A DNA stretch of 64,000 nt, taken from contig JAMYHX010000017.1 in the NCBI GenBank assembly GCA_025529335.1, positions 1 through 64,000 on the forward strand. Direction: 5' to 3'. The position numbers were made by a program, and so were the translations under genes. Positions 1-10,347 of the stretch are shown here, piece by piece. How positions within the stretch are numbered: position 1 is the stretch's first letter; every line of letters begins with the position of its first letter. Under the pieces are notes generated by a model. That model ran no database searches. It saw nothing but the letters and a program-made list of their open reading frames with translations, and had not been told where the DNA came from. The DNA comes from Rhizopus sp. PT2906. Its lineage: Eukaryota; Mucoromycota; Mucoromycetes; Mucorales; Rhizopodaceae.

Positions 1-46
1 ATGTCTTTCCTTCTCCTTGTCTTTCCAAGGAGGACATTGTTTTGAA

Positions 47-83
<37 letters not shown>

Positions 84-639
84 AATGATATCTGGATATG
101 TAAGGTGATGATTACAATGAGGCACATATGCTGTATGCCTCATTGTTAATGACAACTGACAACAATATTAGCCGCTAAAATAATGGGTAGTTAGTGATGG
201 TCTTTCAAAAAAAAAAAAAAGAAGTTTGTTGGAAATGTTTAAAAAGTCAACAATAAAGTAAAAAGAAAAGAACTAAACATTATTAAACAAGACGCAATGA
301 TAGGACAATGTTAGAAAAACCATTGCGCCTTCCTTCCTTTATCAAGACTCTTTACCATCATTTTTTTTATACCGTTAGAGTACAGTTAATACCCAGTCTC
401 TCCTCGCCTTTCTCGGTGATATTGTTATCCAAGTCTGTTAACAAAAGATACGCACTTGTTCCAAAAGAAAAGAAAAGAAAGCCACTATTAACTGAAATGT
501 TATTCGATAACTGGTTATCATCTTTAATTAAAATAGACTCTTTTGCTTGTTTATACAAATAAATACAATAACATTTGACATCCTCTCTTTCTCTTTCTTT
601 CTGCGTGGTGATATTTTCCCTCTTGTTATTCTTTTCTTT
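1..639. other. Intergenic region with long poly(A) tract
   Basis: No gene can be supported here. The stretch holds a run of 35 A at 48-82, a run of 13 A at about 208-220, and pyrimidine-rich DNA near 580-640 just beyond the stop codon of the MRPL20 gene. An 84-codon frame at 308-562 has no recognisable domain and was not accepted as a gene. Confidence 0.5.
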
Positions 640-1056
640 TTACCATAGAGCCTTTCTTCTTTGTCTGTTCTCTTTAATCAATTGACGTCTATAACCATAA
701 TCAGCAACTTGCTCCTGCACAACTGGATTCTTCAAGGGAGCGACCATGCTGACAAACAGTTCAGAACAACCAAACTTTTTTGCTAATGCTGATCGTGTCC
801 AAACAGTAGGATCTGATTCTCTTAATTGACGGATTTCGTTAATTTCTTTATCACCTAGTGTGTTGTATTGCTTTCTTTGACGTAACAAAGGAGCAGCTGT
901 GGCTTGACGTTCAGCAGGGACAACAGGTTGTCTTTCAATAAATGTGATGCCTTCAGCAAGGTTTGTTTCTTTAACTGGAACACTTGACTTAAACTTTAAG
1001 TTGGGTGTTTTACTCTTTGTAGCATAAGTACGAACGAATTGAAATGAACGCTGCAT
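640..1056 (-). CDS. MRPL20: Mitochondrial large-subunit ribosomal protein L20 (MRPL20, mL58 family)
   Basis: Single-exon gene of 138 aa. The protein belongs to the fungal MRP-L20 family, a component of the mitochondrial large ribosomal subunit. The N-terminus (MQRSFQFVRTYATKSK) is basic and hydroxylated like a mitochondrial targeting peptide. The family core follows: a DPTVWTRSALAKKFGCS segment, then VSMVAPL, and a basic C-terminal helix ending RQRRKALW. The reading frame continues upstream to 1131, but those codons are low-complexity and lie in the leader, so the Met at 1056 is preferred. The gene lies 71 bp downstream of the ArsC-like gene on the same strand. Family assignment rests on motif recognition and length. 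Confidence 0.85.
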   Translation of the reverse strand: MQRSFQFVRTYATKSKTPNLKFKSSVPVKETNLAEGITFIERQPVVPAERQATAAPLLRQRKQYNTLGDKEINEIRQLRESDPTVWTRSALAKKFGCSELFVSMVAPLKNPVVQEQVADYGYRRQLIKENRQRRKALW

Positions 1057-1127
1057 GTTTGATTTATTTAAAGAAAAAAAAAAAATCAAAAATGAGTGAG
1101 GGGGACGGAAGGGGGGCTTAATGTCAG

Positions 1128-1493
1128 TCACAAACTGGCAACCAGCTTTTCGACATCAGTAAGGTCAGGTCGACCCAGGGCAGCTTTTTTGCGTTGATTA
1201 TCAATAATGAAAGGACGTTCTAGACGTGCAGGGTCTTGAACGATAAGATCAATCGCTTCATCCATGGATTTGGCTAATGATTGGGCTTCAGGACGGAGCA
1301 GGCGAGTGTATTGGTCTTGGGGTAAATCAAGAGACTGAACGAGAACTTGGAGTTGTTGACGAGTCAAGGGCTCCTTCTTGTACAAGACAACTTGAATATC
1401 GTAGTTGTATTTTTCTTTATTTTTCTCTAAAAATTCAAGAGCATTTCTAGACTTGGAACATTGAGGGTTGTGGTAAATGGTTAATGTTGCCAT
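1128..1493 (-). CDS. ArsC-family (arsenate reductase-like) thioredoxin-fold protein
   Basis: Single-exon gene of 121 aa. The start IYHNPQCSKSR carries the ArsC signature, with the redox-active cysteine at residue 12. An internal ...KEPLTRQQL segment and a late LERPFIIDN...ALGRP segment are typical of the ArsC/YfgD/Spx fold. The expected role is a glutathione/glutaredoxin-dependent arsenate reductase or a related thiol oxidoreductase in the cytosol; the substrate is inferred from the family. The frame extends upstream through poly-Phe codons to 1559, but Met 1493 starts exactly at the domain edge. The gene lies 47 bp from the stop of the uracil phosphoribosyltransferase gene upstream on the same strand. 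A bacterial origin by transfer is possible but not shown. Confidence 0.82.
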   Translation of the reverse strand: MATLTIYHNPQCSKSRNALEFLEKNKEKYNYDIQVVLYKKEPLTRQQLQVLVQSLDLPQDQYTRLLRPEAQSLAKSMDEAIDLIVQDPARLERPFIIDNQRKKAALGRPDLTDVEKLVASL

Positions 1494-1540
1494 CTGTTTA
1501 TTTGGTGGGAAAAAAAAAAAAAAAAGAAAAAAAAAGTAGC

Positions 1541-2418
1541 TTATGATATTGTGTTCCATAATCTATCGCCAGAATCGCCAATGCCAGGATTAATGTATCT
1601 AAATTAATAAAAAGGATAAATAAACAGACAAAGAATGATATATCAACATGGCTTACCCTTGGGTATCTAAGACATCATCAATAGTAGCCAAATGAAGACG
1701 AACATCTGGATGTTCTCTTTGAAGATGTTCAACACCTTCCTTTGACTATCAAAAAAAAAGGGGGGAGAAGAGGTTACATCATTACGGCTTTAGATTAACT
1801 TTTTCTTATCTTATTTACCCCAATAATACCAACAAACTTTATCTGTGAACCATTTAACCCCCACTCCTTTAATATGTTGATAGTCGCCACAGCTGTATTA
1901 CCCGTAGCAATGATAGGATCGAGTACGAAGCACTGGTTGACATTGGGCTCATGAGGTAGTTTGTTATAATATTCTACCGGTTGACGAGATACCTTTTCGC
2001 GATAGATACCCAAATGATAGACAGGTGCATCAGGAAACACGTTCAAAAAGCCTAAAGAGAATTAGTTTCACCCAATAATGACTTTACTATCTTTTTTTAC
2101 CGTTCAAAAGACCAAGACCAGACCTTAAAACAGGAACTAACCCTACTTTATCCTTGACATAAACCGGTTGATAAGTTCCAAAAGGAGAAGAAGACTATGT
2201 AGACCATAAGACATGTATATATTTATAAATATCATCCTTACTGATATTTCGCTTTTCTCTATAGGTAAATCAGCAGTAGCTTCATAAGCCAATAGACAAG
2301 ATAAATCATGAATCAGTTCTCTTACAACCTTGGGTGGCTGATTTTTATCTCTCAATTGAGATAATTTAATAGCAACAAGTGGATGTTGACTAGCATAAAC
2401 ACCTTGGTTAGTCATCAT
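1541..2418 (-). CDS. FUR1: Uracil phosphoribosyltransferase (URC6/FUR1)
   Basis: Five exons (2242-2418, 2101-2194, 1819-2051, 1657-1745, 1541-1598) joined by GT-AG introns of 47-73+ nt give exactly 216 aa, the usual fungal length. The enzyme makes UMP from uracil and PRPP. The PRPP loop LDPIIATGNTA is at about 134-144, the PVLRSGLGLLNG helix at about 80-91, and the uracil-binding YINPGIGDSGDR near the C-terminus. The gene is divergent from URC1 at 2587, and in Lachancea kluyveri a uracil phosphoribosyltransferase is URC6 of the uracil-degradation pathway, so salvage and catabolism may both use it. The last exon lies within the upstream frame of the ArsC-like gene. Confidence 0.93.
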
Positions 2419-2586
2419 GGATAATAGGATAATAAAAAGAAAAAGAAAAAGAAGAAGTATTTAATTTCTCTTTGCATAAAAGCTTACGTCGTTAGATGTG
2501 TCACCTGAGATAAATAATCGTGTTTATGCATAAATAAACAAACACACTCTTTCTCCCTTTTTTCCTTCTTTTTCTTTCTACTTGCT
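2419..2586. promoter_or_regulatory. Bidirectional promoter region of URC6/FUR1 and URC1
   Basis: Only 168 bp separate the two divergent start codons. GATAA words occur at 2420-2424, 2428-2432 and 2509-2513. GATAA is the core site of fungal GATA factors that control nitrogen catabolite genes, so nitrogen-responsive control of both genes is a reasonable inference. A CATAAA/TATA-like AT stretch and a long pyrimidine tract (about 2548-2582) precede the URC1 start. No binding has been shown. Confidence 0.5.
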
Positions 2587-4628
2587 ATGACTGTAAATGA
2601 AGATGATCCCATTCTGAAGCGTATGCTTCAAACTATTGAAACGCTTAGAGCTGAACAACTAAGGTTGACTGAACAAGTAAGTTGTAAGAGAAAAGGGAGG
2701 AGACAGATTAATTAAATCTTAATCTATATAAATAAGTTTGAAAAGTTATCAGTCAACTCTTCTTATCCTCAAATATCCCCTTCTACATCGATGAGTGTTC
2801 TATCGAATGAATCGTCCAAGGCTAGTACTAGCGCTAATACTAGTGTTAGTACTCCTACTACTACAATGTATCCAACTCGCGTAATCTTAACGAGTAGGTG
2901 TTTATAAACATTCCCGTCAACGTTTCATCATTAAAAGCACTTACTCTCCCTGTTTAGCCTACCCTACTCAACAAGGTATTCAGCCTATTCCTTTAAATTG
3001 GGGTGCGCCAGATGCCAAGATGAGAGGGCCCATTATTGCTTCACGCCATCCAGAAAGTATAAAGAAAAGGTAAAGCGAGGCGTATACCCCTATGCGCAGT
3101 ATTTATGAACTCAATTTATATGTAGAAATGCCATTGGCGCCTATGGTGGTTCATATTGTATCTATCGTGCCTTGGCTGTAGCTATTGGTGATTTACCTTT
3201 AAATCATCGACCAAACTACAACATGACTGAGCCTACGTACAAGGTGGGTCCACATCCTTCTTGGTTTGACCCCGAAAAGATCGTTTCCCTCGATCCCTTT
3301 GGGCACATTGCCCCTCAAATATTTAAAGATGAATACGATAATGGCTTGGATGTCAGGTAAGACCGAAAAGAGATAGGACAAAAGACGAGTTCTTATCTCT
3401 CTCCTTGATAACCAAATAGACCTACCATCGCCATTACGCGTGCTCATATGACGCTTGCGGAGATGGAAATGAGTGTCAAGAAGGGCACATTGACGGTTGA
3501 TGGCAAGATTGTATTAAATCAGAGGGGCGATTTAGCAGTATCCAAAGCAGCTATTGAACCTGTATGGTACTTGCCTGGAGTTGCCAAGCGATTTGGTATT
3601 GAAGAGTCTTTGTTGAGAAGAGCTCTCTTGTAAGACACACAGTTATGTAATCGCATACATGTCGTGTAACCGTTTTGTTTATAGTGAAGATACAGGAGGA
3701 ATGTATCCTGAACTGATCACCAGACCTGACCTGAAAGTTTATCTGCCCCCTATTGGCGGTATTAGTGTATATATCTTTGGTAACCCAGAGTATATATCAG
3801 GTATACATAGATAAATATATGACAACATAGACCCTATCTCACATCATAAAAAGATCCCTCCAAGAAGCTGACCCTTCGTGTACATGATGAATGTAATGGA
3901 TCTGATGTATTTGGAAGTGATATTTGTACCTGTAGACCTTACCTGATTTATGGTATTGAAGAATGTGTCAAGCAAGCACAACAGGGCGGCGTGGGCGTCA
4001 TTGTTTACTGCAAGTATCCAAGAAATGATATGTAAATGCAACATACTAATGTCCTGTATAGTTAGGAAGGAAGGAAGAGCCTTGGGCGAGGTGACCAAGT
4101 ATTTGGTCTACAATGCTCGTAAACGACAAGCAGGTGGAGATACAGCCTCCAACTACTTTTTACGTACTGAATGTATTGCTGGAGTCAAAGATATGCGATT
4201 CCAAGCACTGATGCCAGATGTATTACATTGGCTAGGAATTCAAAAGATAGATCGCATGATGGTAAGTTACAGCCAATGTATTGTTCAGCAGCAACTCACC
4301 TTATTTCTTATAGTCCATGTCGAACATGGTAAGATTTATTCGCTGAGCCTGACCTCTCTTTTTCTAATTTCCTTTTTAGAAACATGACGCCATTGTTGGT
4401 TCCGGTATTCCAATTCTTGAAAGAGTGCCTATTCCTGAAGAATTGATTCCAGATGACTCAAGGTAAAAGGACATGAAGAGCCAATAAGGTCCATAACTTA
4501 TACATGATTATTATAGAGTTGAGATTGATGCAAAGATTGCTTCTGGTTATTTTACTACTGGAAGACAGCTAACAGAGAATGATCTTGAAAAGGTCAAAGG
4601 GCGTGACTGGGAAGATATTGAGCATTAG
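2587..4628 (+). CDS. URC1: URC1, GTP cyclohydrolase II-like uracil catabolism protein
   Basis: Eleven exons give about 490 aa: 2587-2676, 2746 (or 2737)-2893, 2958-3069, 3126-3356, 3420-3629, 3685-3800, 3854-4013, 4066-4261, 4314-4328, 4380-4462, 4517-4628. The C-terminal half is a GTP cyclohydrolase II-like domain. Cysteines near 316, 327 and 329 in HDEC...DICTC keep the spacing of the zinc ligands of bacterial RibA. KKEGRALGE and a SMSNMK segment follow. The N-terminal part is the URC1-specific region (GAYGGSYCIYRALA). URC1 is needed for uracil degradation in L. kluyveri, and its exact reaction was not settled in that work. Exon 9 is only 15 nt, and the acceptor of exon 2 is ambiguous by three codons. 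The gene is divergent from the uracil phosphoribosyltransferase gene. Confidence 0.9.
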
Positions 4629-4734
4629 TACACAATAAAATCACTCCATATTAAAACCATCGAAAGATTTATATTCTTTAAATTTATATAAATAAAGCCA
4701 TGCATTTTCGTAATCAAATGATATTTTATTAATT

Positions 4735-4968
4735 ATGCTTCAAAAGAAAGAAACCTCAAATACGACAGCCGTAATTGAATACTCAATACAAGAAGATGAC
4801 CTGACTCATCCTGCATTGTATCGATTTAAACGAAACAACTCACCTTCATGCTACACATATCATCCTAAACAGACAACACCTGTGATTAACAATAACAATG
4901 ACAGTCAGTCAAAACCAGACTATGATCTTTATCCTTCTGTTATGCGTGATATAAAGAACCATGAATAG
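4735..4968 (+). CDS. Possible small hypothetical protein (77 aa)
   Basis: An ATG-initiated frame of 77 aa rich in Asn, Thr, Pro and charged residues (for example HPALYRFKRNNSP). No domain is recognised. It lies between the end of URC1 (4628) and the end of the phospholipase gene on the other strand (5012). Codon use looks coding-like, but it could equally be chance or untranslated sequence. An additional upstream exon cannot be excluded. Confidence 0.3.
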   Translation: MLQKKETSNTTAVIEYSIQEDDLTHPALYRFKRNNSPSCYTYHPKQTTPVINNNNDSQSKPDYDLYPSVMRDIKNHE

Positions 4969-5011
4969 TCATGTACATACAGTCTATTACAATAAAAACC
5001 TTTGTATTTAT

Positions 5012-7262
5012 TTACTCTTCATGTCTTAATCTCTGTCTTCTCTTTTGTTCCCATGTTTCCCTTAGTAGCTTGCGCATCATTTCCACATTATCGTACCAGT
5101 TATGTTCTGCTAGCTCAAGTACCTTGTGCACTTGTTCTCGTCTATACACAAAATTCCATGTACTACAAAATTCAATCTCTTGAGGATCGAACTCAGGATC
5201 ATACTGTTCATTCAAAATAAAAGGAAAATAGGCCAACTTGATTGATTTTCGTTTTTCTTTCTGGCTGGGTATCTCCTCCCTGGATTCTCCTTCAAACACT
5301 GTACATGTCCCCAAGGAGTACTTTTTGTTGGTTTCCTTTGGCCATCCAGCTCCTTGTGGCCAACCATCGATGCCTCTTCGCTTAATATAACTCTCAGCAC
5401 GTTTAAAATGAGGTGCTGTTTGAATATCGGCACTCAAGTCGATAGCTATAATGATATCCACATTGCGTCCTTCTCTCAGAAGCGGGTAAAAGGGTATATT
5501 GTTGTCCATGCCAGCATCCATTAGGTATATCTCCTCGGAAGAGATGATCGACTGTGGTCGAGATAGTCCTTGGGCAGTCTTTTCAGAGAGTTTATAGAAC
5601 GGGTTGGGAAATGATGATGGTGAGATTGGATGAAAGCTTGACATGGATAACTCATACTGCTTTACTGTATCATCGAACCGTTCAATTGCTGTAGCAGGTA
5701 AGATACTTCGGACTTCTTGATAAAAGTGAACAAGACTAGCTGCGAATGCAGAACCAAACGTGCTAATAGAAAAAAAGAAAAAAATGTTACTATTGAAATG
5801 CAGATACCTTTTTCTCTCTCTCTATATATATATATATTTTTTTACCCTAATAGTATATCAAGTGATAACTCTGGTACTCTTTCCGTATTCCTTCCATGCT
5901 TAAACCGTCTACCAAATGCCCATGTTGGGATCCAAGCTACACATGTATAGTTAAGCATAACATGTCTCGTTTTATCTTGCTAGTATTATCTCTTACCTTC
6001 CAGTTCTTCACATCCCATATCATAAGGTGTAAACTCAAACCATTGGTAGACACTTAAATGATCTTTCTTTATCTTTTCTTCCTCGCCTTTCTCCTGCAGT
6101 AGTTTTTTTGACTTGAGCTCACTTAATTTTTTCATTTTTTCGACGAGACTTTCACAGGCACCAATCTCATGACGCACCACACAGTAGATAGGCAATGGCT
6201 CTTGACCATTCTCGATCAGGGCTTGTTGGCTAGATAGTCCTAGTGAGGAGGCACGATTGTTGTCTGTAAACAGAGACGCGCCAACAAGCACGCCAAAGAT
6301 ATCAACCAGATTGGTTTCGCCATGGTGCTGTTGTCTCTGAACAATTCCTCTCAACAGTGTCTTTGTATGCTGAGGGCTAGCAGTCAGCAGATTAAAAAAA
6401 TGTGACATATTCGCCCAGTGTACGTTCACTTGGCCCTCGAGATGTTGCTTGAGTCTGAGTGTGTCGGCTTGAATAAAAGGGTGGTAGTATAGGGCCATGG
6501 ACCAGCAAGATCCTGAGACACCAGCCATGTACATCGTACAGTCAAGCACACCACTCTGCTTCATGGCATTCAAATACCCAGTGAAACCAAGCATTGCACG
6601 ATACCCACCTCCACTGGAAGCTATGCCCACAATAGGAATATCGCGTTCATCAATGTTGGATGGGTCTTCACGAATGAACTTTGCAAATGCTGCCTTCTGA
6701 AGCTGCCTTCGCTTTTTGATAAATACAGTCTCTTCGTTTGATAGATCGGCGCTTTCTCTATTTCAGTGTTTTATAAATCAAACAGACAAATGACACACAC
6801 ACACAGACAGACAAATGTCAATTGTGCTTCTATAAAAAGAAGAAAAAAAGTTCTCTACCTTACAACCGCATCCTGTGCTAATTCTGCATATTTATCAACG
6901 TCATTGGCCTCTTTTCTTAGTTCATCGACAATCCTTCTAAACTCCTCCATGGTTAAATAGTCCCATAATCTTTGATATCCATCTTTCAATTGAACCGATA
7001 GTTGTGGATAAAGTTCAGATAACTTTATATTGATGCTCTCTATTGATGGCCATGGTACCTTGTTAGGTAGCCATGTTGCGCCTTTAGAAAACAAGGAAGA
7101 GATGAATGCATCATTATTATCTTCGTCTTGACATCTATTGGCACTGAATGGTTCTTTTGGGAGTTTTGGCTCGCTTTGTTGATTTGATTTATTAGAAAAG
7201 AGTCGTCTCTTGAATAGGATCGGCGTTGTACTCGAACGGACTCGTTTAGAAATGATAAACAT
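5012..7262 (-). CDS. Cytosolic phospholipase A2 / lysophospholipase-type lipase
   Basis: Four exons (6859-7262, 5997-6757, 5846-5936, 5012-5762) give 668 aa. The catalytic domain is of the PLA2/phospholipase B type (PF01735-like): an oxyanion-hole SSGGGYRAM at about 182-190, nucleophile Ser216 in GVSGS, and the acid Asp501 in LMDAGMDNNIPF. These form the Ser-Asp dyad of the cPLA2 fold. AWIPTWAFGRRF in exon 3 is also characteristic. The N-terminus is basic and Ser-rich (SKRVRSSTTP...KRRLFSNKS) and could target mitochondria or a membrane; no clear secretion signal or C2 domain is seen. The expected reaction is hydrolysis of acyl esters of phospholipids or lysophospholipids. The upstream in-frame codons to 7358 do not start with a better Met. 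Confidence 0.85.
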
Positions 7263-7361
7263 AATAAGAAAAAAAGAAAAAAATAGAACTTTTCTTTCGG
7301 GGGATGCAGAACAATGAACGGAGAACTCTAAATGCCCAAAAAGGTATCTGAGACCCATTCT

Positions 7362-8799
7362 CTACACTGAGAGAAAGTCCGACATCAACTCTCCAAATTG
7401 TGTCGAATCATGAAACAATTTCTTTGAAGCATCTTCTTTCTTCATTTGTCGCGTAAAAGAGGGGTGATTGTCATTTGTAATCAGTTTGTACAATCCAATT
7501 TTAAGAACATTTACTTCTGCATTGGTGTCTTGACTTCTTATAGCGTATGAATTTTGACGACCAATGCAGTCAGGATTGACACATAAGACTGCACCAAGAT
7601 TGACCTTTCCATTGTTCTTCTTTGGATGAACGACTGGTTCGTCACAGATACAGCAAAGTTTTGGCGATAAGTATTCAATAGTTGAAAGAACAGTTGATCT
7701 GCTGGAAAGGGACTTTTGCAAAATAGTTGTGCTACATTTTTCGTATATTAGTAGCAAAAGTTTTCAGAAGAGGTTCAATCAATGATCTCATCTGTGGTGG
7801 GCATTCTGTGAGCACTATATCCAATGGCTCAACTTTACCAAGCCAGATGCTTTCGTCGCTTGAAGAAGTTCTTGAACCTTTACCAAAGAAATGGCTGAAA
7901 AAAAAATGACAAGTGTTGGTGTGAAAGGAATTCGTACTCTCTTCGTTCCTTTACTGGTTTAGTTTTCTGTAATAATAAATCCTTTTTTAATGCTGGCTTA
8001 AGGATGCTTAGGATAAGATTAATTTCTTCTCTCTGCGCTTCTTTCGGTATTATTTTATTAATGTTTAATCTAATTTATTTTCACCACTAAAATAAAATAA
8101 CATATCGGTATTGACCCGCCTTTGCTAAAACCCTAATAGTGTTACCTCTGCAAATAGTCTTCCACTATGAGTTCTATAATGATCGAGATGTCTAGCAAGG
8201 CATCAGACGCGATCCTTTGTCCTTTTCTCAAAGTATTTAATACACTTTCGTTATCATCTTTAAGAATAGCCTGTAGAGGTGTGGCGACCATTTTTATACA
8301 TTTTGTATGTTGTTGTTGTTCTGTGTTTACTTCCTTCTTTTGCGTTTGAAGCTTTTGATCGACAAAAAGTTGATCATGCATTCTTTTCTTATTTTCTTTC
8401 ACATACTGATGCCATGGCAATATCACGGAAATGTACAGCTTTGTGCAAACATCAAATAATTGCAAGCGAGTAATGATTGTGCTTGCACTTGTATCGTCTG
8501 AAATAAAAGACATAAGTGTTTATACAATTCAGTATTTCTATTTCATTACCTTCTAATAAACCATTTGCTTGATTCCATAATTCTGATGCGTCTTTGTATA
8601 CATTGAGCAAACTATTTTTTGCTATTTCCCTTTCCTCCAAGTCTTTTAAAAGTACTTCTTTTGTTGGACTTTCTTTTTTTGGATATTTTTTGTATAGGTT
8701 TATCATTTCTCGCCTTAACCTTGACTCGAAGGTTTGATAAATAAAGAGCTGGCATCTTTCTTTTATTGCTTGTTCCGAGAGAGTAGTAATAACGCCCAT
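7362..8799 (-). pseudogene. Frameshifted gene with a TnpB/Fanzor-like C-terminal RuvC/zinc region
   Basis: The N-terminal exons look intact: 8550-8799, 8146-8497, and a continuation from 8069. They encode a helical region of no recognised family. The C-terminal part (7362-7740) has IEYLSPKLCCIC, a CxxC...LCVNPDC cysteine set, then RSQDTNAEVNVLKIG. This order matches the end of TnpB/Fanzor nucleases: a DEYxTSxxCxxC segment, a second Cys pair, and RDxNAAxNI with the last RuvC Asp. The catalytic Glu region is kept as IEY. Frames join only if one base is dropped at each of two homopolymers: nine A at 7898-7906 and the A5 run near 7737-7741 on the minus strand. It is either a decayed copy or carries sequence errors. 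Family call is inference from motifs. Confidence 0.45.
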
Positions 8800-9149
8800 T
8801 AGGAATACAGAAGATCAGTTATAAGAAAGAAAGGAAAAGGGAAGATGGACAACAATGATCAAAATTATTCAAAGGTGGCTATAATTTATCAATTGTTGTT
8901 TATTCTATCAACAACACTGATAAAATCAGTAACTTTAAAACTGAAATGGGGCGTCAATAGTGACACACATTCTGATGGAACTCCTTTTCTATAAAACGAA
9001 TACTTAATCTCAGGCAACCTTTTTTTCTGTTTTGACTTTTATCTTGTTGAGCCTATAACGGCGAATTAAGATAATTATAAATCTTACAACAATTGCCTCA
9101 GAAAAATAAGCAAACATTCTTTTGTTCATAAACATTAAAGTATTTCTTA
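8800..9149. other. Intergenic, no gene seen
   Basis: AT-rich DNA between the start of the Fanzor-like relic and the MULE relic. No supported coding or RNA feature was found. Confidence 0.4.
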
Positions 9150-9832
9150 CGTACTTCAACGGCCTGTGGCTTCCAAGAAAGGAATTGTGGTCTAAAGCGT
9201 GGAGGCAAGTAATTATTAGTGCTTATTGTTCCAGTTTACTAAAATCTGACTTTTCTGTCTATTTATAGAATGCTTCTTTCCACACTAACAATCTGATAGA
9301 ATCGTATCATAACCAATTGAAGATGTCCTATCTTGGTCGCTCTCGCTCTTGCTCTTTGCATGTAGATCGCCTAGTCTACTTGTTATCCCAAGTGGTAGCA
9401 TTAGATTATTGCCAGGATACAATCAAAGTTGTGCATGATTTTGGTGGGTCTCGCTTGACAACCAACGAAGAAAAGAAGAGAAGAGCAGCATACTGCATTG
9501 ATTACGACGTAACCTGTTCCATGGTAGAAAAGCTCGAAAAAAATGTTTACCAGTACAGATACTTCACTGAAAACATCCTCTTCTATGAGATGGATACCAA
9601 GGAAGGCTTTCTGAAGACTGCAGCTGCCCTTTTCTCCTCGTTTCCCTGTCTCTGTTGCTCAGCAAGAAAGGCTTGATACCCTACATGATAACCAAGACCT
9701 TCTTTGCCGTGAGCTGTTAGAAAGTGCAGACCAAAGCGTTCGTGTCTTACTTGTCAAGTGTAATGAAAAAATCAGGCAATTGAAGAATAACCCAGAAGGT
9801 TTAGATAATCTGGTAAGCTCATTAAAGTAATC
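9150..9832 (+). pseudogene. MULE-type transposase relic (C-terminal part)
   Basis: A first piece encodes YFNGLWLPRKELWSKAWRQ (about 9152-9208). A possible intron ends at about 9270, and then FHTNNLIESYHNQLK, GRSRS...VDRLVYLLSQVV and DYDVTCSMVEKLEKNVY follow in one frame to about 9630. This order is known from MULE-type transposases of Mucorales just before the SWIM zinc finger. The expected CxC...CxH SWIM motif is missing, and the downstream coding (SVRVLLVKCNEKIRQLKNN) is in another frame, so the gene has a deletion or frameshift near 9630-9650. No terminal inverted repeats were located. Confidence 0.6.
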
Positions 9833-10347
9833 TATATCAATTGTAGAAAACGTATGTTCTGTACCTCAATCAAGGCCTGCTAGACAGCAATAGTTCTGTC
9901 TTGTCTTTTTTTTTTTTCCATTATTTATTCTTCATTTTGTGACTACTAAATTTTTGTGGGTATTTATCGTTACTCACAATGTGTTGTCCGAGACAGTTAT
10001 ATCGTCTAGCACTTGGAATGCCGTCCGAACAGGACATATTATAAAATGGGATAAATAAGTGAACCATCGTTGGTAGCAGTAATACGAGGGTACGAAGAGG
10101 TCATGCCTTCGTGTCACTTGTATTCATTTAAATTATAAAAAGAAAATAATTTCAATAAAAAAACCTTCATCTTATCCCCATACTTCAAAATCTGTTGCAT
10201 CTCCAAAAGGATATAGAGTTTAGTTGTAGTCAGGGAGACAAAATTAGTGAAGAGTTTCGGAGCTCAAAAAGGTATAAAAGATCCTTTACAACAATGAACA
10301 ATGTCGGCGCTTCAAGTTTTATTTTCATGTGTATATTGTAATTAAAC
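9833..10347. other. Intergenic, no gene seen
   Basis: Downstream of the MULE relic and of the eL20 stop codon. It contains a T-rich run at about 9907-9918. Nothing else was supported. Confidence 0.4.

Noticed and set aside
3950..4387. 145-codon frame on the plus strand
   Set aside because: It reads through URC1 introns. Its conserved part belongs to exon 8 of URC1 and the rest is intron sequence.
7727..7909. 60-codon plus-strand frame
   Set aside because: Antisense shadow of the Fanzor-like relic; the minus strand carries the plausible coding sequence.
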